The position numbers and the translations under genes were made by a program. 64,000 nucleotides of DNA, taken from the NCBI RefSeq assembly GCF_000447795.1, contig NZ_AUNI01000014.1, positions 124,001-188,000 of the forward strand. The letters are read 5' to 3'. Numbering within the stretch: position 1 is the first letter of the stretch; the number at the start of each line of letters is the position of its first letter. The notes below the pieces were generated by a model. That model made no database searches and had not been told where the DNA came from. It saw nothing but the letters and a program-made list of their open reading frames with translations. Shown here piece after piece: positions 17,700 through 25,883 of the stretch. Source of the DNA: Bacteriovorax sp. Seq25_V. GTDB lineage: Bacteria > Bdellovibrionota > Bacteriovoracia > Bacteriovoracales > Bacteriovoracaceae.

Positions 17700-19928
17700 C
17701 TAATCTACGTAATTTACCATGTCAGCAAGAACTCCCTTCTTATTCTTTGCAGACTTAGAAGGCTTTGTCTCTTTTACTTTCTTTGCAACTTTCTTTGTTG
17801 TAGCTTTACTCGCAGGAGCCTTTTTTGCAGGGGCCTTCTTTGATGTTGCTTTCTTAGCCGGCGCTTTAATTGCGGAAGAAGTTGTCTTCTTTGGCTTATC
17901 TGAGCCAGAATTGTAATCACCGTGAGCAGAAGTCTCTTCATTTGTCTTCCCACGTGTTACTGATGTTGCCTCACCTTCATTAATATCCATGAGAAGTTCT
18001 TTACGAAGACTTGCATCCTTTCCAAAACAAATATTTAACATCTGCTTAGCTTTAGAAGAGCTTTCGATTTCAATCTTAGTATACTTTTCTTTACTAAGAA
18101 CCCACTTCCACGCCTCTGGAGACATTTCACCAAGTCCCTTGTTTCTATAGATCTCTTTAATTTTTTCGGCGGTAGACTCTTTAAACTTCTCTAACTCAAC
18201 ATCACTTTCAAAATAGTGAGTCTTCTTATCTGTCACAACTTCAAAAAGAGGTGCCTTTGCAATCTGAATTGCACCCATCGTGTAAAGCTCAGGCCAAAAT
18301 TGAAAAAAGAAGTTAGTTAAAAGTGTATTAATGTGACCACCGTCAACATCAGAGTCAGCAAGAAATACAATATTTGCAAAACGCATCTGTTTAGGATCTG
18401 CCTCTTGTCCAAGCACAAGGCCAACTGAAGACATAATGTCTAAGAATTCTTGATTAGCAAGAATATCTTTAATTGTTGCCTGAGCAACATTCATCGGCTT
18501 CCCACGAAGAGCGATACCACCTTGATACAGCTTATTTCTCGAAGAACGAAGACCACCAATAGCCGAATCCCCTTCACAGATAAATAATGTACAAAGATCT
18601 CTCCTCTTTCTCTCGTTGGCATCAAGAAGTTTTTCAACTCTTTGTTTCTTTTGCTTACGCGCCTTCGAAGCCGCGTCTTTCAAGTCTTGATACTTATGAC
18701 GAGATTTTGCTCTTTCAATAATAATATCAAGATAATCTTTATTCTTTCTGATAAATTTATCTACATGCTTTGTCATAAAGTCATCAATAACTTTTTCTAA
18801 CTGAGCATCACGTACGAGCTTTCTCTTCGTTTGAGATTCAAAACGTGGATTTGGCATCGTAATACCAAGAACAAATGTAATCCCTGTCAGAATATCGTTA
18901 TCAACAAGCTTAATTTTATCTTTTTTCGCCTGTCTCTCTAACTTATCTTTGATTGAATTGATAAAAACACGCTTAATTTTATCATGGTGAAAACCACCAT
19001 CATAAGTAGGTGTCGAGTTAACAAAAGAAATAAATCTCTCTCTTTCCTCACTCGATTTATCTATTGTAAAAGAAAGTGAAATATCAATTTTCCCTTTTAC
19101 TTTTTTACCTTTCGAATTCTCTGTTTCATAAACAATAACATCATCACCAAAGTGTTGCGCGTTCTTCTCATCAACTCTTTGAGCAAGCTCGTAAAGACCC
19201 TTTGTATAATGGTACTTCTCACCATTAAAATAGAACGCAAGACCTGGGTTATTGTACGCAAGGTCAATAATTCTCTTTCTTAAAAGATCAATATCAATTT
19301 TATTGTCTTTATAAACTTCTTTTGAAAGAACTACTGAAACTTTAACGCCAGAATGTCCCTCAAAAACTTTTGCCTTTGTCTTCTTCGCTTGAAGAGCACC
19401 ATCAATGAAAGTAACTGTTTGCTCTTTCTTGGAATTATAGTGCTTAACTGTTACTTTGAACTCATCGGCCGTTAAACATGTTGCCGCAGCACCAAGACCA
19501 TTTTGCCCAAGTGTTCGATGAAGAAAGCCTTTCTCATCGGTCTCTTCGTCTTTGAACTTCGATCCTGTCCTGAATTCAGAGTAAACTTGTGGAATTTTAT
19601 CCAGTGGAAAACCAATTCCATTATCTTCAATTGTCACCATTTTCTGATCTTCACTTAGAAATGTGTGAATCTCAGTAACGTGACCTCTATAATATTCATC
19701 AATACAGTTATCTAGAATTTCTTCGATGGCCTTACTTTTTGCCTGGTGGAATTTTACAGTTTGAAACTTTACGCTGTGTTCTTCATACGTATATGTTTCC
19801 AACTCTTCAATATCATTACTTCCAAAAACCAGGGTAATACGGTTTCGGCAGTGCCATCTCTGGTCCTTACTTTCAATAACAGCGTCAGTAGCCTTTCCTT
19901 TTCTCTTAACTGACTCAATGCGTCCCAT
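17700..19928 (-). CDS. parE: Type IIA DNA topoisomerase subunit B (ATPase)
   Basis: This GHKL ATPase subunit partners the A subunit just downstream. ATP-site motifs are ILDNCIDE (N-box, about residues 69-76), DNGIGFPLDKIP (about 97-108) and GQNGLGAAATCL. The Toprim domain has the EGDSA motif near 450 and DSDVDGGHINTLL near 527. The first 20 residues and the ATP domain differ from standard GyrB/ParE. The last 65 residues are Lys/Ala/Pro-rich with repeated PAKKA/SKKA units, resembling a histone-H1 tail, and end in a short hydrophobic/acidic peptide. Total 742 residues. Confidence 0.88.
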   Translation of the reverse strand: MGRIESVKRKGKATDAVIESKDQRWHCRNRITLVFGSNDIEELETYTYEEHSVKFQTVKFHQAKSKAIEEILDNCIDEYYRGHVTEIHTFLSEDQKMVTIEDNGIGFPLDKIPQVYSEFRTGSKFKDEETDEKGFLHRTLGQNGLGAAATCLTADEFKVTVKHYNSKKEQTVTFIDGALQAKKTKAKVFEGHSGVKVSVVLSKEVYKDNKIDIDLLRKRIIDLAYNNPGLAFYFNGEKYHYTKGLYELAQRVDEKNAQHFGDDVIVYETENSKGKKVKGKIDISLSFTIDKSSEERERFISFVNSTPTYDGGFHHDKIKRVFINSIKDKLERQAKKDKIKLVDNDILTGITFVLGITMPNPRFESQTKRKLVRDAQLEKVIDDFMTKHVDKFIRKNKDYLDIIIERAKSRHKYQDLKDAASKARKQKKQRVEKLLDANERKRRDLCTLFICEGDSAIGGLRSSRNKLYQGGIALRGKPMNVAQATIKDILANQEFLDIMSSVGLVLGQEADPKQMRFANIVFLADSDVDGGHINTLLTNFFFQFWPELYTMGAIQIAKAPLFEVVTDKKTHYFESDVELEKFKESTAEKIKEIYRNKGLGEMSPEAWKWVLSKEKYTKIEIESSSKAKQMLNICFGKDASLRKELLMDINEGEATSVTRGKTNEETSAHGDYNSGSDKPKKTTSSAIKAPAKKATSKKAPAKKAPASKATTKKVAKKVKETKPSKSAKNKKGVLADMVNYVD

Positions 19929-19945
19929 TGTTTATTTCCCCTGTC

Positions 19946-19974
19946 TAGATAGTCGTGGTAAAATCATTTTACAA
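19946..19974 (-). promoter_or_regulatory. Candidate promoter of parE-parC with internal palindrome
   Basis: On the minus strand TTGTAA (complement of 19969-19974) and TATCTA (19946-19951) stand 17 bases apart, a sigma70-like pair. The perfect 15-base palindrome GTAAAATCATTTTAC (19958-19972) overlaps the -35 box and spacer. Such a position is typical for a repressor site. The regulator is unknown. Confidence 0.5.
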
Positions 19975-20013
19975 CTAAGCATAGGGCATGGTCCCGAGTA
20001 CTGAAAAGAGACA

Positions 20014-20601
20014 ATGCGTTATCTTACTAAAATTATACAACTTTTTATTACCCTAATTTTTACTCAAATCCTTTATGCAAAGGACCTTCAAAGTATCGAT
20101 GAAAAAATTGGAAAAATTATTCAAGACGGGAAGATATATCGCAAAGCAGTAGTAAATTCAGACAAGGGAATTCAAAGTCTTGATTATCAAATTCACGGCA
20201 TCCATCCGAACAAGTGCAGCTCTGCACTAAAAAAACTCTCACGCTACGAGAAGTTCCATGAGTACCTCGATATCGTGAAACTTTCAGGATATTCAGACAA
20301 AAAAGGAGAAATTTATCTCTTTCTCGACTCTAGCCTCATGCCCTTCCCAATGTCACTTCATTTCAAAATTGAACGCATTACCAAACCTGGTAAGTACCAA
20401 TTCTCTTTTGATAAAGGATTTCTCAAGGGCCTACTTGGAACAATCGAAGTCACTCAAACCCCAAAAGGCTGCTACTTCTACGCAAATTCCCACTGGAAAG
20501 GAAAGGCCTCAAAGATACCTGATTCAGTTTTTGAGATTTTTAGTGAAACAATCGGCGAACTTGCCATGAAAAATCTCTTTAGAGTCTCTACTCAGCTCTG
20601 A
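20014..20601 (+). CDS. Secreted START/SRPBCC-like protein
   Basis: A signal peptide of about 22 residues ends at YAKD. The rest has the pattern of a START/polyketide-cyclase-like (SRPBCC) lipid-binding fold: an N-terminal helix, LDYQIHGIHP, then strands such as LHFKIERITKPGKYQFSFD and a final helix ending KNLFRVSTQ. It is probably a periplasmic protein; ligand and role are unknown. It is divergent from parE, 85 bases away. The fold is inferred from pattern only. Confidence 0.6.
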   Translation: MRYLTKIIQLFITLIFTQILYAKDLQSIDEKIGKIIQDGKIYRKAVVNSDKGIQSLDYQIHGIHPNKCSSALKKLSRYEKFHEYLDIVKLSGYSDKKGEIYLFLDSSLMPFPMSLHFKIERITKPGKYQFSFDKGFLKGLLGTIEVTQTPKGCYFYANSHWKGKASKIPDSVFEIFSETIGELAMKNLFRVSTQL

Positions 20602-20762
20602 TAAACTGCCCCCTTCCAATGGTGTTGACCTAGGTTCTTTGCTCCTCAATTTTAACAAGTTAACCGTCACTGTTGTTTACTGTTCAGTTTAAGTACGAGA
20701 AGCCCCTTACGGCATCCCCGTTTCCAAAATATATAACACCATTGCTGTGGGGCAGTTCAGAG
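20596..20762 (+). ncRNA. Candidate structured RNA with long closing stem
   Basis: Distant segments pair. CTCTG (20596-20600) pairs with CAGAG (20758-20762), AACTGCCCC (20604-20612) with GGGGCAGTT (20749-20757), and CAATGGTGTT (20617-20626) with AACACCATTG (20735-20744). Only a small internal loop (20613-20616/20745-20748) and a 3-base bulge interrupt them. About 108 bases lie inside. The size, near 165 nt, and the long closing stem recall 6S RNA, but I could not derive a convincing 6S terminal stem. It overlaps the end of the upstream gene. It could instead be a 23-bp terminal-inverted-repeat element (MITE-like). It fills the largest gene-free stretch in the window. Confidence 0.35.
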
Positions 20763-20854
20763 ATTGTGAATATCTCCCCTAAGTGTCAGTTCGCAGTTAA
20801 TAAATGACTTTTTGTAACCACTCTGTTAAAAACTAGGAACACGGGAGAACAAAC

Positions 20855-21292
20855 TTGGAAGTTAAACAAATCAGTGCGAGAGATACGTACCCAATAAGAC
20901 ATAAAATCTTAAGACCTGGACGTGAATTTGAGACGTGCATCTTCGAAGGAGATGACGACGAACAGACGATACACCTAGGTGCTTTTGTTGAAGGACGTCT
21001 TGTATCAGTAGCGTCACTTTATTATGAAAAAAATCCATTATTCGAGGGTGAGAATCACTTTCAACTCCGTGGAATGGCAACACTTGAAGAATTCCAAAGA
21101 AAGGGATTCAGTAGAGAACTTTTAAAAGTTGCTTTTCCAATTATTAAGCAGAATTTCTGTAATCTTGTATGGTGTAATGCACGAGTAGAAGCACGACCAT
21201 TCTATGAGAAACTTGGTTTTGAATCATTTGGAGAAATTTTTGAAATTCCAGATGTGGGACCACATATTCTAATGTCAAAGGTGATTGCGTAG
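20855..21292 (+). CDS. GNAT-family N-acetyltransferase
   Basis: This is a small GNAT protein of 145 residues. The acetyl-CoA loop region is RGMATLEEFQRKGFSRELL (about 70-88), matching the RxxGxG/A pattern with a divergent second half. The late motif ARVEARPFYEKLGFESFGEIF is typical of the fourth GNAT motif. Start is TTG at 20855 with GGGAG correctly spaced upstream. Substrate unknown. Confidence 0.85.
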   Translation: MEVKQISARDTYPIRHKILRPGREFETCIFEGDDDEQTIHLGAFVEGRLVSVASLYYEKNPLFEGENHFQLRGMATLEEFQRKGFSRELLKVAFPIIKQNFCNLVWCNARVEARPFYEKLGFESFGEIFEIPDVGPHILMSKVIA

Positions 21293-21302
21293 GCCATCAC
21301 CT

Positions 21303-21608
21303 TTAGTTGTCTATTGGCTTACAATAACGATCAGTTCTTGATTTTTGCATTCCAGCTTCTTGGGCCTGAAAGCACTCGGGCTGATTGCTATATTTTCTGA
21401 TATTCAGGCAGCTTGGTAACTTACAATTCACTAGAGAATCCCTATTTATACAGGCAAAGTGCTTATACTCACAGTCGTAAACGAGGTACTCTCCGCGACG
21501 ATATTTTTGGTTTAGTTGAACCTCTTCAATATTACGCTTGTAATACTCAAATTCATCGCCAAAAGTGAAGAAGCTAAATAGTAGGAAAATCATGTTTTTA
21601 CTCAACAA
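21303..21608 (-). CDS. Small secreted cysteine-containing protein
   Basis: This protein of about 100 residues is unfamiliar to me. The N-terminus is hydrophobic (MIFLLFSFFTFG), suggesting a signal peptide if translation starts at the ATG at 21593. A TTG at 21608 gives a slightly longer form; neither has a good ribosome site. Six cysteines follow in the mature part, including two CxxxC-like spacings, so disulfides are likely in the periplasm or outside. It converges on the acetyltransferase gene, 10 bases apart. Confidence 0.55.
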   Translation of the reverse strand: MLSKNMIFLLFSFFTFGDEFEYYKRNIEEVQLNQKYRRGEYLVYDCEYKHFACINRDSLVNCKLPSCLNIRKYSNQPECFQAQEAGMQKSRTDRYCKPIDN

Positions 21609-21667
21609 TTGATGCTTTTTCTAATATTATAGCTCAGATAATCTCTTTTTAACAAAGCGGAATAAAA

Positions 21668-23422
21668 ATGACTGTGATGCACAATAAAATTTTAAATGAA
21701 CTTAAAAACCTTATCGTGAATGCTGTGAAGCAAACTCACCCGGAGTATCAGGTCGATGAGCTTTCAATTTACAATAGCATCACAGAACCACCAAATTTAA
21801 AAATGGGTCACTTCGCTTTTCCATGTTTTCTTCTTTCAAAAGACTTAAAGAATGCGCCGGTTAAGATTGCTGTCGAATTGAAAGAGAAAATTGAAACTTC
21901 AGAATTTGTAAGTGAAGTGATTCTTCAAGGTCCATATGTAAACTTCAAGCTAACAGCAAAAGCATTTGGGGAATACCTACTAAGTGACATCAATTCAGGG
22001 GAATTTTTCACGCGCACACTTACAAATGATCGACCAAAAACGATGATCGAATACTCTCAGCCAAATACACATAAAGAGCTACACGTAGGACATATGAGAA
22101 ATCTTTGTCTTGGAAACGCGCTTGTTCATATTAAGCAGTATTGTAACCAAGATGTCGTTCCTGTTACTTACCCTGGAGACTCGGGAACTCACGTTGCAAA
22201 ATGTCTTTGGTATTTGAAATATCATAACAAAGAAGCAATTCCTGAGACCGGAAAAGGTGAATGGCTTGGCCGTATGTACTCGACGGCAAACCTTATGCTT
22301 GAAGATCAACTTGGTACGGAAAAAGAAGACGAGAACCGTGCGCAACTGACAGAGATTTTGAAGCAGCTTCACGCAGGTAGTGGTGAGTTTTTCGACCTAT
22401 GGACTGAAACAAGACAGTGGTCGCTTGATCTCATGCAAAAAACTTATGATTGGGCCGATGTTAAGTTTGATCGCTGGTTCTTTGAGTCAGAGATGGATGC
22501 ACCTTCACTAAAACTGTGCCAAGAATATTATGAGAAAGGTCTATTTGTTAAAGACGACGGCGCAATTGGAATGAATCTCGAAGAAGATAAGCTTGGCTTT
22601 TGCATTCTTATTAAGAGAGATGGAACTGGGCTTTATGCAACTAAAGACGTTGCACTTGCGATTAAGAAGTTTGAAGAATTTAAAGTTATTAAAAATATTT
22701 ATATCGTCGACTCACGTCAGGCATTCCACTTCAAGCAAGTTTTCAAGGTGCTTGAGCATATTGGATTTGACCAAGCAAAAGACTGCTACCACCTTCCATA
22801 TGAGATGGTTGAATTAACTGATGGAGCAATGAGTTCACGTAAAGGAAATATCGTTGCCCTAAGTGATCTTATTAGTAATATGCAAACTTCGATCAAGACA
22901 AACTACCTTGATAAGTATACTGGTGAGTGGAGCCAAGAAGAAATAGAAACAACGGCAAAGCAAATTGCAAGTGGTGCCATCAAGTATGGAATGGTGAAGA
23001 TGGATAATAACCGTAAAATCGTATTTGATATGAACGAGTGGTTAAAACTCGACGGTGATACAGGTCCTTACCTTCAGTACGTTTATGCTCGTATTAACTC
23101 ACTTCTTGCCAAGCAAGGATATAACGAAGTTGACAGTGTCGACTACTCTACTCTACAAGCAGAGACTGAATTCACTCTGATGCAAAAACTTAGCTTCTTT
23201 AACGATATTGCATTTAAGTCACACGAACAAAATAAGACAAATGTTGTAACAACTTACCTTTTTGAACTTGGAAAAGTTTACAATAGCTTCTATGCGGATT
23301 GTCCAATCAGTAGTGCTGAACCAGAGACAAAGAAAGCAAGATTGGCCCTTTCAAAAGCAACGGCCTCTGTGATGAAGCAAGGTCTGGCGCTTCTTGGTAT
23401 TGAATGTCCAAATAGAATGTAA
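21668..23422 (+). CDS. argS: Arginyl-tRNA synthetase
   Basis: A class I aminoacyl-tRNA synthetase that charges tRNA-Arg. The HIGH motif appears as HVGH (residues 139-142) within the ArgRS-specific SQPNTHKELHVGHMRN. The KMSKS equivalent is MSSRKGN near 392. The N-terminal additional domain (about 1-110) and the C-terminal all-helical DALR anticodon domain (from about 460) are both present. At 584 residues it is complete. It converges with no gap on the solute-binding protein gene. Confidence 0.97.
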   Translation: MTVMHNKILNELKNLIVNAVKQTHPEYQVDELSIYNSITEPPNLKMGHFAFPCFLLSKDLKNAPVKIAVELKEKIETSEFVSEVILQGPYVNFKLTAKAFGEYLLSDINSGEFFTRTLTNDRPKTMIEYSQPNTHKELHVGHMRNLCLGNALVHIKQYCNQDVVPVTYPGDSGTHVAKCLWYLKYHNKEAIPETGKGEWLGRMYSTANLMLEDQLGTEKEDENRAQLTEILKQLHAGSGEFFDLWTETRQWSLDLMQKTYDWADVKFDRWFFESEMDAPSLKLCQEYYEKGLFVKDDGAIGMNLEEDKLGFCILIKRDGTGLYATKDVALAIKKFEEFKVIKNIYIVDSRQAFHFKQVFKVLEHIGFDQAKDCYHLPYEMVELTDGAMSSRKGNIVALSDLISNMQTSIKTNYLDKYTGEWSQEEIETTAKQIASGAIKYGMVKMDNNRKIVFDMNEWLKLDGDTGPYLQYVYARINSLLAKQGYNEVDSVDYSTLQAETEFTLMQKLSFFNDIAFKSHEQNKTNVVTTYLFELGKVYNSFYADCPISSAEPETKKARLALSKATASVMKQGLALLGIECPNRM

Positions 23423-24124
23423 TTAAGGATTAATAATTTTTTTGAAGCTCTCGTCTGTGATGAGAGTTTTAATATTTCTATTCATTTCTTCGATTCGCTT
23501 GTCTCCCTTTTTGAAGGCTACAGCAACGGGACTCTTCATTGTCTCTCCCGCACGAATAATGGAGTAGGAAGACTTATTCTTCAATAAGTATTTTCCTACA
23601 CGCAAGGGAGCAATAACACCGGAAACTTTTCCTGAAATCAAATTTTGAAAAGCTTTTTCTTTAGTTTGAAAGTACTTTAATCGAATATCAAATTCTTCAT
23701 GGGCCTTTAAAAAGTTGTCTAGCCTCGAGTCCTTATCTCCACTTATTACTTTGTCTTTCAAGTCAGTAAATGAAGAAATTTTTGAAGAACTTAGAACAAA
23801 AAGAACAGATTCACGATAATAGAGAACTTCAGAAAAAGCGAAGCGCTGATCTCTCTTTTCCGTTATCTCCATTCCCATAAGACAAACCGGCTCACCTCGA
23901 AAGTAGAATGAACTAACCAATGCATCCCAGTTATTTTGAGTAATCCCAATATCTGTATCAAACTTAAGGTTGTATAATTTAATAATCTCAGCATCAATAC
24001 CATGGGGTACTCCGTTTTCAACGTATTGATACGGTGGATACCCTGTAGACAAACCACAGGTCACACCTTCAACGGCCATGACTGAAAAACTTAAAAATAT
24101 CAGAATATATTTGTATAAATGCAC
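23423..24124 (-). CDS. Periplasmic solute-binding protein (family 3)
   Basis: A signal peptide (to about VEG20) is followed by an SBP_bac_3 domain. It has the opening CGLSTGYPPYQYVENGVPHGIDAEI, then FSEVLYYRESVLFV near the hinge and FKKGDKRIEEMN near the end. Proteins of this kind bind amino acids or related small molecules. No ABC permease or ATPase is adjacent, so it may supply a distant transporter or act as a sensor. The start is GTG at 24124 and lies only a few bases from the divergent pseudouridine synthase. Confidence 0.82.
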   Translation of the reverse strand: MHLYKYILIFLSFSVMAVEGVTCGLSTGYPPYQYVENGVPHGIDAEIIKLYNLKFDTDIGITQNNWDALVSSFYFRGEPVCLMGMEITEKRDQRFAFSEVLYYRESVLFVLSSSKISSFTDLKDKVISGDKDSRLDNFLKAHEEFDIRLKYFQTKEKAFQNLISGKVSGVIAPLRVGKYLLKNKSSYSIIRAGETMKSPVAVAFKKGDKRIEEMNRNIKTLITDESFKKIINP

Positions 24125-24163
24125 CTATTCATTATACTTGAAATGAAAGTAAAAACAAAATTT

Positions 24164-25432
24164 ATGAAAAGAAAAAATTTACAAATCAGACTAGACATCA
24201 ATGATATTCTCTTTGAAAGCGAAGATTATATCGCAGTTAACAAGAAAGCGGGCTGGCCAGTTCATAGTACAGTCGATAAATCACGTTCAAATCTCTTTGA
24301 TGCACTAAAATCATTTATCAAGCAAAGAGATAAAATCAATGAAGATCCCTACCTTGCTCTTCATCATCGCCTTGATGTTGACACCTCAGGTATCGTCATC
24401 TTTGCAAAATCAAAACGTGCAAATCCTATACTCAGTGATATTTTCTCAAAGCATCTAGGCACAAAGAAGTACCAGGCAATTTGCCTTGGAAAGCCAAAGC
24501 ATAGCGTAGGAGAATTACATCACTTTCTAAAAAAAGAGAAAGTTGGTCGAATTGAAAAAATGGTAGTTGTTCGCTCAGGTGGACAGAAGGCCATTCTTGA
24601 ATACAAACTTATTCAAAGTAAACAGAGCTTAAGTATTGTTGAATTTAACTTAATCACAGGTCGTATGCACCAGATCCGTATCCAAAGCGCGACCGAAGGT
24701 TTTCCAATCCTTGGAGATACTCTCTACGGTGATGATATTAAGAACACGAATTATGCAACAAATGGACAACTCCTTCATTGTAAAGAGCTAAGTTTCTTTG
24801 ATAAAATATCTAATCAAGAAATTTCAATTAAATGTGATGCACCTTTTTCATTGGATTCTCTTGGTCAAAAAGCAAATGACAACAATCTACAATATATACT
24901 TTTTAATAAGCCATTCAATGTTCTTTGCCAGTTTACAAAACAAAATGAAAATGAGCTTTGCCTCGGTGACTATAACTTACCAGCAGGAGTATACGCAGCA
25001 GGAAGACTCGACAAAGATAGCGAAGGCCTTCTTCTTCTAACTAATGATGGAAAGCTTATCGATGAGATGGCCTCACCAAACTATAACAAAGAAAAAACAT
25101 ACCACGTCCAGGTTGAAAATATTCCAAGTGAAAGCTCTCTGGAAAAACTTAGAAAAGGTGTGCTAATTCAAGGAAAGAAAACCAGACCTTGCAAAGTTCG
25201 AATTCTAAAAGAACTCAACGTTGAACCTCGTGATCCCCCAATTAGGGAGCGTGCAAATATTCCAACATGCTGGCTTGAAATCAAAATCACCGAAGGCAGG
25301 AATCGCCAAGTGAGAAGAATGACAGCAGCAATAAATCATCCCACGCTAAGACTTATTAGAGCAGCAATTGATCATTTAAAAATTGGAAATTTAAAACCTG
25401 GTGAGTATAAGAAAATAGATTTAAAGAAATAA
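24164..25432 (+). CDS. Double pseudouridine synthase: RluA-type plus RluE-type
   Basis: Two catalytic domains of different pseudouridine synthase families are joined in one frame. The first half is RluA-like: catalytic HRLDVDTSG (Asp codon 24374-24376) and ITGRMHQIRI. The second half is RsuA/RluE-like: LFNKPFNVLCQF, catalytic AAGRLDKDSEGLL (Asp codon 25010-25012), then PPIRERANIPTCWL and EGRNRQVRRMTA, which closely recall E. coli RluE. Both aspartates and flanking motifs are intact. Likely targets are two uridines in 23S rRNA, or one in tRNA. The start is uncertain: ATG codons at 24119, 24143 and 24164 lack clear ribosome sites. Confidence 0.9.
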   Translation: MKRKNLQIRLDINDILFESEDYIAVNKKAGWPVHSTVDKSRSNLFDALKSFIKQRDKINEDPYLALHHRLDVDTSGIVIFAKSKRANPILSDIFSKHLGTKKYQAICLGKPKHSVGELHHFLKKEKVGRIEKMVVVRSGGQKAILEYKLIQSKQSLSIVEFNLITGRMHQIRIQSATEGFPILGDTLYGDDIKNTNYATNGQLLHCKELSFFDKISNQEISIKCDAPFSLDSLGQKANDNNLQYILFNKPFNVLCQFTKQNENELCLGDYNLPAGVYAAGRLDKDSEGLLLLTNDGKLIDEMASPNYNKEKTYHVQVENIPSESSLEKLRKGVLIQGKKTRPCKVRILKELNVEPRDPPIRERANIPTCWLEIKITEGRNRQVRRMTAAINHPTLRLIRAAIDHLKIGNLKPGEYKKIDLKK

Positions 25433-25434
25433 AA

Positions 25435-25455
25435 AAGGCCTCTTAGAGAGGCCTT
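25435..25455 (-). terminator. Bidirectional hairpin terminator
   Basis: AAGGCCTCT (25435-25443) and AGAGGCCTT (25447-25455) form a nine-pair stem with a TAG loop. On the minus strand it is followed by six T, so it best serves the small secreted protein gene. On the plus strand a weaker ATATATATTTT follows the pseudouridine synthase. Confidence 0.85.
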
Positions 25456-25464
25456 ATATATATT

Positions 25465-25761
25465 TTAAAGTGTTGTTTGTTCGTACGCAACAACATCACA
25501 CTTTGCATCAACATCTACGTAGTACTTGAAAACACCAGAGTATGTATTGAATAAGAATTCATACTTCTCAACACCATCTTGAAGCTCTTGAGTTTTTGTT
25601 GAAGTCATTTGATACTCATTTGTAACTTCTTCAATGCTAACTCCAAGATCATCAGCAAGAATATACTGTGCTTGAGTTTCAACTTCATCTCTACACTGAT
25701 CTGCAAAAGAAGCAGAAGAGATTAAAGCCACTGTAAAAATCAATTTCAATAAATTTTTCAT
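25465..25761 (-). CDS. Small secreted protein, 98 residues
   Basis: A clear signal peptide ends at SASFA^DQ. The mature part of about 78 residues has two cysteines (CRDEVET near the start, KCDVVAYE near the end) that could form a disulfide linking the termini. I do not recognise the family. The AGGGGACATAA region upstream of the ATG gives a plausible ribosome site, and a strong terminator follows. Isolated single-gene unit. Confidence 0.75.
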   Translation of the reverse strand: MKNLLKLIFTVALISSASFADQCRDEVETQAQYILADDLGVSIEEVTNEYQMTSTKTQELQDGVEKYEFLFNTYSGVFKYYVDVDAKCDVVAYEQTTL

Positions 25762-25883
25762 TTATGTCCCCTAAGTAATTCTTTTAATTGCTTGGAGAAA
25801 TATCACTATTGAAATGAAACGAAAAGAGCCTAAATATAACTATGTATTTCCTACAAGATAGCTTTTTACCTAATAAATTTCAA

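Noticed and set aside
20596-20762. Firm naming of the inverted repeat as 6S RNA
   Set aside because: The closing stem fits, but I could not build a convincing inner terminal stem or match the conserved central bubble. Left as a candidate only.
23423-24124. Solute-binding protein as part of an ABC transporter operon
   Set aside because: No permease or ATPase gene lies on either side; both neighbours are on the other strand and unrelated.
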